A stretch of DNA of 17,414 nucleotides from Candidatus Egaibacter danicus (GTDB lineage Bacteria > Pseudomonadota > Gammaproteobacteria > Burkholderiales > Burkholderiaceae), in NCBI GenBank assembly GCA_011391115.1, contig JAABRC010000013.1, positions 1-17,414 of the forward strand, in the 5' to 3' direction. Shown in pieces: positions 14,560-17,414 of this stretch (position 1 is its first letter; every line of letters begins with the position of its first letter). A program made the translations under genes and the position numbers. The notes below the pieces were generated by a model that saw only the letters and a list, made by a program, of their open reading frames with translations, was not told the origin of the DNA and did no database searches.

Positions 14560-15018
14560 ATGTCTGACCAGCAAGACCCCGTTTTCCAGATCCAGCGCGT
14601 TTACCTGAAGGGAGCCTCCCTGGAGCAACCCAATTCACCAGCCATTCTGCTGGAGCAGGAGCAACCTTCGGTGGACATCCAGCTGGGCGTCAATGCATCC
14701 CCAGTGGCTGACGGCATTTTTGAAGTCACCGTCACGGCCACCGTGCAGACCAAAATCAAGGACAAAACCGTGTTTTTGATTGAAGCGCAGCAAGCTGGCA
14801 TATTCGAGATCCGTAACCTGCCTGAAGAGCAGATGAGCCAGATCATGGGTATTGCCTGCCCGCAAATCGTATACCCCTACCTGCGCGGCAATGTGGCTGA
14901 TCTGATCCAGCGCGGTGGTTTTCCGCCTGTGCATCTCTCGGAAATCAACTTCCAGGCGATGTATGAGCAGCAGCGCGCACAGGCTGACGACGATGCGCCA
15001 CGCATCGTGACGCAGTAG
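14560..15018 (+). CDS. secB: Protein-export chaperone SecB
   Basis: This 152-aa cytoplasmic chaperone binds unfolded precursor proteins as a tetramer and hands them to SecA. The family stretches [19 protein letters not shown] (about 9-27), EVTVTATV, and the nearly invariant block [32 protein letters not shown] in pieces from about residue 100 are all present. The acidic C-terminal tail ([12 protein letters not shown]) is typical. AAAGAG stands 6-8 nt before the ATG. The stop codon TAG (15016-15018) is the first three bases of the repeat filling the gap to gpsA. The hairpin just upstream suggests expression depends on read-through or on a promoter overlapping the hairpin. Confidence 0.97.
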   Translation: MSDQQDPVFQIQRVYLKGASLEQPNSPAILLEQEQPSVDIQLGVNASPVADGIFEVTVTATVQTKIKDKTVFLIEAQQAGIFEIRNLPEEQMSQIMGIACPQIVYPYLRGNVADLIQRGGFPPVHLSEINFQAMYEQQRAQADDDAPRIVTQ

Positions 15019-15076
15019 GCTATTGAGCCTCAGCCCACGTCTATTGGGCGCAAGTCGCTATGAATAAAGTAGCGTT
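15016..15076 (+). repeat. Structured intergenic repeat, copy 2 (secB-gpsA gap)
   Basis: This element matches 5716-5782 in inverted orientation. It has three hairpins in a row: AGGCT-ATTG-AGCCT (15017-15030), GCCCA-N7-TGGGC (15033-15049) and CGCTA-N9-TAGCG (15056-15074). The first differs from copy 1 (AGGGT/ACCCT) by a paired G-C to C-G change, evidence that the structure matters. The repeat fills the whole 58-nt gap: it starts with the secB stop codon and ends two bases before the gpsA ATG, leaving gpsA no clear Shine-Dalgarno site. A 6-codon frame (15060-15080) whose TGA overlaps the gpsA ATG may be chance. Confidence 0.65.
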
Positions 15077-16075
15077 ATGAGGATTGCCATTCTGGGGGCT
15101 GGTGCTTGGGGAACGGCTCTGGCCGTGAGTGCCTGTCACAACACCAATGCCCGTCATGAGGTCCGTCTGTGGGCCCGCGATCCCGCGCAAACCACCGCGA
15201 TGCTCGCCGAGCGGGAGAATGCCCGATACCTGTCCGGAGTGGCCTTACCCTCTCAGCTTGAGATTCGCACGGGTCCGCTTGGCCCGCTGGAAGTGGACCT
15301 GGTGGTAGTGGGCACACCCATGGCAGGACTACGCAGCATGTTGCAACAGCTGCGGGATTGCAGGAAACCTGTGGCGTGGCTGTGCAAGGGCTTTGAGCCT
15401 GCTATGGTGAACGGCTTTGGCCTATTAGCCCATGAAATACAGGCACAGGAAGCTCCTGATTTGATAGCGGGCGTCCTGAGTGGCCCCAGTTTTGCCCAGG
15501 AAGTGGCGCTCGGCAAACCAACGGCGCTGGTTGCTGCAAGCGAGCATGCTGCTGTGCGCGAGGCGCTGGTTGAAGCCTTTCACAGCCCGGCTCTGCGCGT
15601 CTATGGCAATGATGACATCGTTGGTGTGGAGGTGGGCGGCGCTGTCAAGAACGTGCTCGCCATTGCGACGGGCCTGTGTGATGGTCTTCAGCTTGGCCTC
15701 AACGCCCGTGCGGCGCTCATCACAAGGGGCTTGAGCGAAATGACCCGGCTCGGTCTGGCACTGGGCGCCAGAGCCGAAACCTTCATGGGTTTGAGTGGCT
15801 TGGGCGATCTTGTCCTGACCGCTACCGGAGACCTGTCGCGCAATCGAAAGGTGGGGTTGGCCCTGGCGGGGGGGCAAACCCTGGTGCAGGCAGTCGAGTC
15901 GTTGGGCCATGTGGCAGAAGGTGTCTACTGTGCCCGCACGGTCGTGCAGCGTGCGCAAAGCCTGGGCGTGGAAATGCCGATATCCTCCGCGGTGGTGGCG
16001 CTGCTCGATGGTCAAATGAGCCCGGCGCAAGCCGTTGCAGTCCTGATGGGGCGGGAAGCCAGGGAAGAAACCTGA
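15077..16075 (+). CDS. gpsA: NAD(P)+-dependent glycerol-3-phosphate dehydrogenase
   Basis: This 332-aa enzyme reduces dihydroxyacetone phosphate to sn-glycerol 3-phosphate, the backbone for phospholipids. The Rossmann motif is [11 protein letters not shown] (residues 6-16); the substrate site has K104 (LCKGFE) and the catalytic K191 ([14 protein letters not shown]), with [10 protein letters not shown] and [14 protein letters not shown] in the standard order. Length is near the family norm (E. coli 339). Translation must start at ATG 15077, since no upstream extension is open, but the site lies against repeat hairpin 3 and has no clear ribosome site. Codons for residues about 116-132 include CTA, TTA and two ATA, unusual for this GC-rich gene; that stretch resembles the intergenic repeat. 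nadC follows after 13 nt. Confidence 0.96.
   Translation: MRIAILGAGAWGTALAVSACHNTNARHEVRLWARDPAQTTAMLAERENARYLSGVALPSQLEIRTGPLGPLEVDLVVVGTPMAGLRSMLQQLRDCRKPVAWLCKGFEPAMVNGFGLLAHEIQAQEAPDLIAGVLSGPSFAQEVALGKPTALVAASEHAAVREALVEAFHSPALRVYGNDDIVGVEVGGAVKNVLAIATGLCDGLQLGLNARAALITRGLSEMTRLGLALGARAETFMGLSGLGDLVLTATGDLSRNRKVGLALAGGQTLVQAVESLGHVAEGVYCARTVVQRAQSLGVEMPISSAVVALLDGQMSPAQAVAVLMGREAREET
15416..15472 (+). repeat. Possible third, degenerate repeat copy inside gpsA
   Basis: Ungapped alignment to the minus-strand reading of copy 1 gives about 33 matches in 57 positions, including the shared TTAG-CCA, AGCT and TAGCGG blocks. The stretch has several A/T-ending codons (CTA, TTA, ATA, ATA) that are rare in the surrounding gene. 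However, the encoded residues still align with E. coli GpsA without a gap from residue 116 on, so a simple insertion is not shown. Chance similarity remains possible. Confidence 0.3.
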
Positions 16076-16088
16076 TATTTCAAGATCA

Positions 16089-16961
16089 ATGACGATGACT
16101 GAGTACTTTGGCTTTACCAGTTCTGAACTGGCCCGGCTGGCCGCTTCGGATTGCGCGCGCGCGCTGCTGGAAGATGTGGGCGGTGGCGATCTCACGGCTG
16201 GTTTGATTGATGTCTCGCGGCGTGCCAGGGCACACGTGCTGGCACGAGAGGCCGCCATCATCTGTGGCGCACCCTGGGTTGAGGCCACTTTGCGCCAACT
16301 CGATCCCGATGTTCGCCTTCACTGGCTTGTCAGTGAAGGCCAGCGATGCCAGGCGGACCAGGTGGTACTGGAACTGGAGGGCTCGGCCCGGGCACTGCTG
16401 TCCGGTGAGCGGACAGCACTGAATTTTTTACAGTTGCTCAGTGCCGTGGCTACCAAAACGGCACGGTATGTTGAAGCAGTACGCGGCACGCACGCGCAGA
16501 TTGTGGATACCCGAAAGACATTGCCAGGTCTGCGACTGGCGCAGAAATACGCGGTGAAAACCGGCGGAGGTACCAACCACCGAATCGGTCTGTATGACGC
16601 TGTGTTGATCAAGGAAAACCACATTGCTGCCGCTGGCGGAGTGACCCAGGCGTTGCAGGCTGCTGCCAAAGTGGCCACACAGGCCAGCTTTATCGAGATT
16701 GAGGTGGAAACGCTGACCCAGCTGGAAGAGGCCCTGCAGGCCGGCGCCCGGATGGTATTGCTCGACAACATGGAGCTGCCCATCCTGCGGGAAGCGGTTC
16801 GCATCAACGCCGGGCAGGCAATTCTCGAAATATCGGGTGGCGTGACGCTGGAAAGCGTCCATGCCCTTGCACAAACCGGGGTGGACCGCATCTCCATTGG
16901 TGCGCTGACCAAAGATGTCAAAGCGACGGACTTCTCGATGCGTCTGAAGGAGTTGGAATGA
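16089..16961 (+). CDS. nadC: Nicotinate-nucleotide pyrophosphorylase (carboxylating)
   Basis: This 290-aa quinolinate phosphoribosyltransferase makes nicotinate mononucleotide, CO2 and PPi from quinolinate and PRPP in de novo NAD synthesis. The N-terminal alpha/beta domain contains [15 protein letters not shown]; the barrel has [10 protein letters not shown] (R142, K143), [12 protein letters not shown] (N163, H164, R165), KENHI (K175), EIEVE (E206) and LLDNM (D226), all expected ligands of the phosphates and carboxylates. Length fits (E. coli 297). Starts at 16089 and 16095 are both possible and neither has a strong ribosome site. The TGA overlaps the nadA ATG by four bases, so the two NAD genes are translationally coupled. 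Confidence 0.96.
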   Translation: MTMTEYFGFTSSELARLAASDCARALLEDVGGGDLTAGLIDVSRRARAHVLAREAAIICGAPWVEATLRQLDPDVRLHWLVSEGQRCQADQVVLELEGSARALLSGERTALNFLQLLSAVATKTARYVEAVRGTHAQIVDTRKTLPGLRLAQKYAVKTGGGTNHRIGLYDAVLIKENHIAAAGGVTQALQAAAKVATQASFIEIEVETLTQLEEALQAGARMVLLDNMELPILREAVRINAGQAILEISGGVTLESVHALAQTGVDRISIGALTKDVKATDFSMRLKELE

Positions 16962-17414
16962 ATGCTGGACTATCCGCTGACACGAGCCCGGTGATTGATG
17001 TGGCGTATGAGCAACCTGCGACGGTGGGTGCGCCGGTCTGCCTGACCAAGCACGCCTGGGCGCGTGTGCCGGTGGAGCCTGGTCCGTCCGAGCGCGCGGC
17101 ACTCAAGGACAAGATTCGCCAGTTGCTGAAGGCTCGTAATGCTGTGATGGTGTCGCACTATTACGTGCATCCGGATCTGCAGGACCTGGCCGAAGAGACC
17201 GGCGGCATTGTCAGTGACTCACTGGAAATGGCGCGCTTTGGCCGGGATCATGCGGCGCAGACCCTGGTGGTGTCGGGTGTGCGATTCATGGGGGAGACCG
17301 CCAAAATCCTCTCACCCGGGAAAAAAGTCCTGATGCCCGACCTGGACGCCAATTGCTCGCTGGATCTGGGCTGCCCGGCCGACGAGTTTTCAGCCTTTTG
17401 CGATGCGCATCCCG
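16958..17414 (+). CDS. nadA: Quinolinate synthase, 3' partial
   Basis: The first 152 codons are present and the frame runs off the window end. NadA condenses iminoaspartate with dihydroxyacetone phosphate to quinolinate using a [4Fe-4S] cluster; its product is the NadC substrate. Visible family stretches are [45 protein letters not shown] and [15 protein letters not shown]. The Cys in ANCSLDLGC is the first cluster ligand; the other two lie beyond the window. About 40 N-terminal residues before the core are poorly conserved in character. ATG 16958 overlaps the nadC stop as ATGA and the last bases of nadC (AAGGAG at 16947-16952) give a good Shine-Dalgarno site, which fixes the start. Confidence 0.95.
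   Translation, partial: MNAGLSADTSPVIDVAYEQPATVGAPVCLTKHAWARVPVEPGPSERAALKDKIRQLLKARNAVMVSHYYVHPDLQDLAEETGGIVSDSLEMARFGRDHAAQTLVVSGVRFMGETAKILSPGKKVLMPDLDANCSLDLGCPADEFSAFCDAHP

Noticed and set aside
15425..16288. Minus-strand open frame of 287 codons opposite gpsA and nadC
   Set aside because: It crosses two confident genes in antisense and shows no domain signature.
1..17414. Mobile element, prophage, CRISPR, tRNA or rRNA
   Set aside because: I saw no transposase, integrase, phage gene, regularly spaced repeat, tRNA-like cloverleaf or rRNA segment; the genes are housekeeping or conserved proteins in familiar order.

Overview
The window looks like core chromosome of a betaproteobacterium. 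I place it in Burkholderiales, most likely Comamonadaceae (Rhodoferax/Polaromonas-like). The reasons are moderately high GC with GC-rich third codon positions, the gene order ubiB-fmdB-DUF502-aspS-nudB, a rhodanese-grxC-secB-gpsA block, the betaproteobacterial style of NudB, GpsA and the DUF429 protein, and an intergenic repeat of a type I remember from Comamonadaceae. The genus is inference only. There are 21 well-supported protein genes (the first and last are cut by the window edges) and one candidate 40-codon gene. I see no rRNA, tRNA, CRISPR, IS element or prophage.

Layout. 1-3728 (+): the 3' end of ubiB, a zinc-ribbon fmdB gene behind a promoter region with two matching dyads, a DUF502 membrane protein, aspS and nudB. 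3755-5727 (+): an EEP-family phosphodiesterase overlapping clsB, the ybhP-clsB pair. 5806-7807 (+): folE, a blue-light BLUF protein 4 nt behind it, and a DUF429 protein. 7826-9441 (-): a diguanylate cyclase gene whose stop overlaps the start of a MinD/FlhG-like ATPase gene. 9577-10570 (+): the candidate small gene, a DUF1232 membrane protein and a secreted nuclease, each overlapping the next by ATGA. 10564-13654 (-): gpmA, ctpA and a moeB-type gene. 13757-17414 (+): rhodanese, grxC, a terminator-like hairpin, secB, gpsA, nadC and the 5' part of nadA.

How the genes fit together. FolE and NudB catalyse two early steps of folate synthesis. GpsA supplies glycerol-3-phosphate for phospholipids and ClsB makes cardiolipin. 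NadA and NadC make nicotinate mononucleotide for NAD. SecB, the rhodanese and glutaredoxin 3 form a conserved export/thiol block.

Most interesting observations. (1) A structured repeat of about 60 bp fills the secB-gpsA gap, lies inverted in the clsB-folE gap, and may have a third, degenerate relative inside the gpsA reading frame. One hairpin shows a compensatory base-pair change between the two clear copies, and both copies overlap the stop codon of the preceding gene. (2) AspRS carries the His/Gly pair typical of non-discriminating enzymes, which predicts the indirect GatCAB route to Asn-tRNA. (3) folE and a BLUF photoreceptor form a tight gene pair. (4) A terminator-like hairpin stands only 17 nt before the secB start. 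(5) A possible unannotated 40-aa gene lies before the DUF1232 gene. I found no clearly new multi-gene defence or mobile system.
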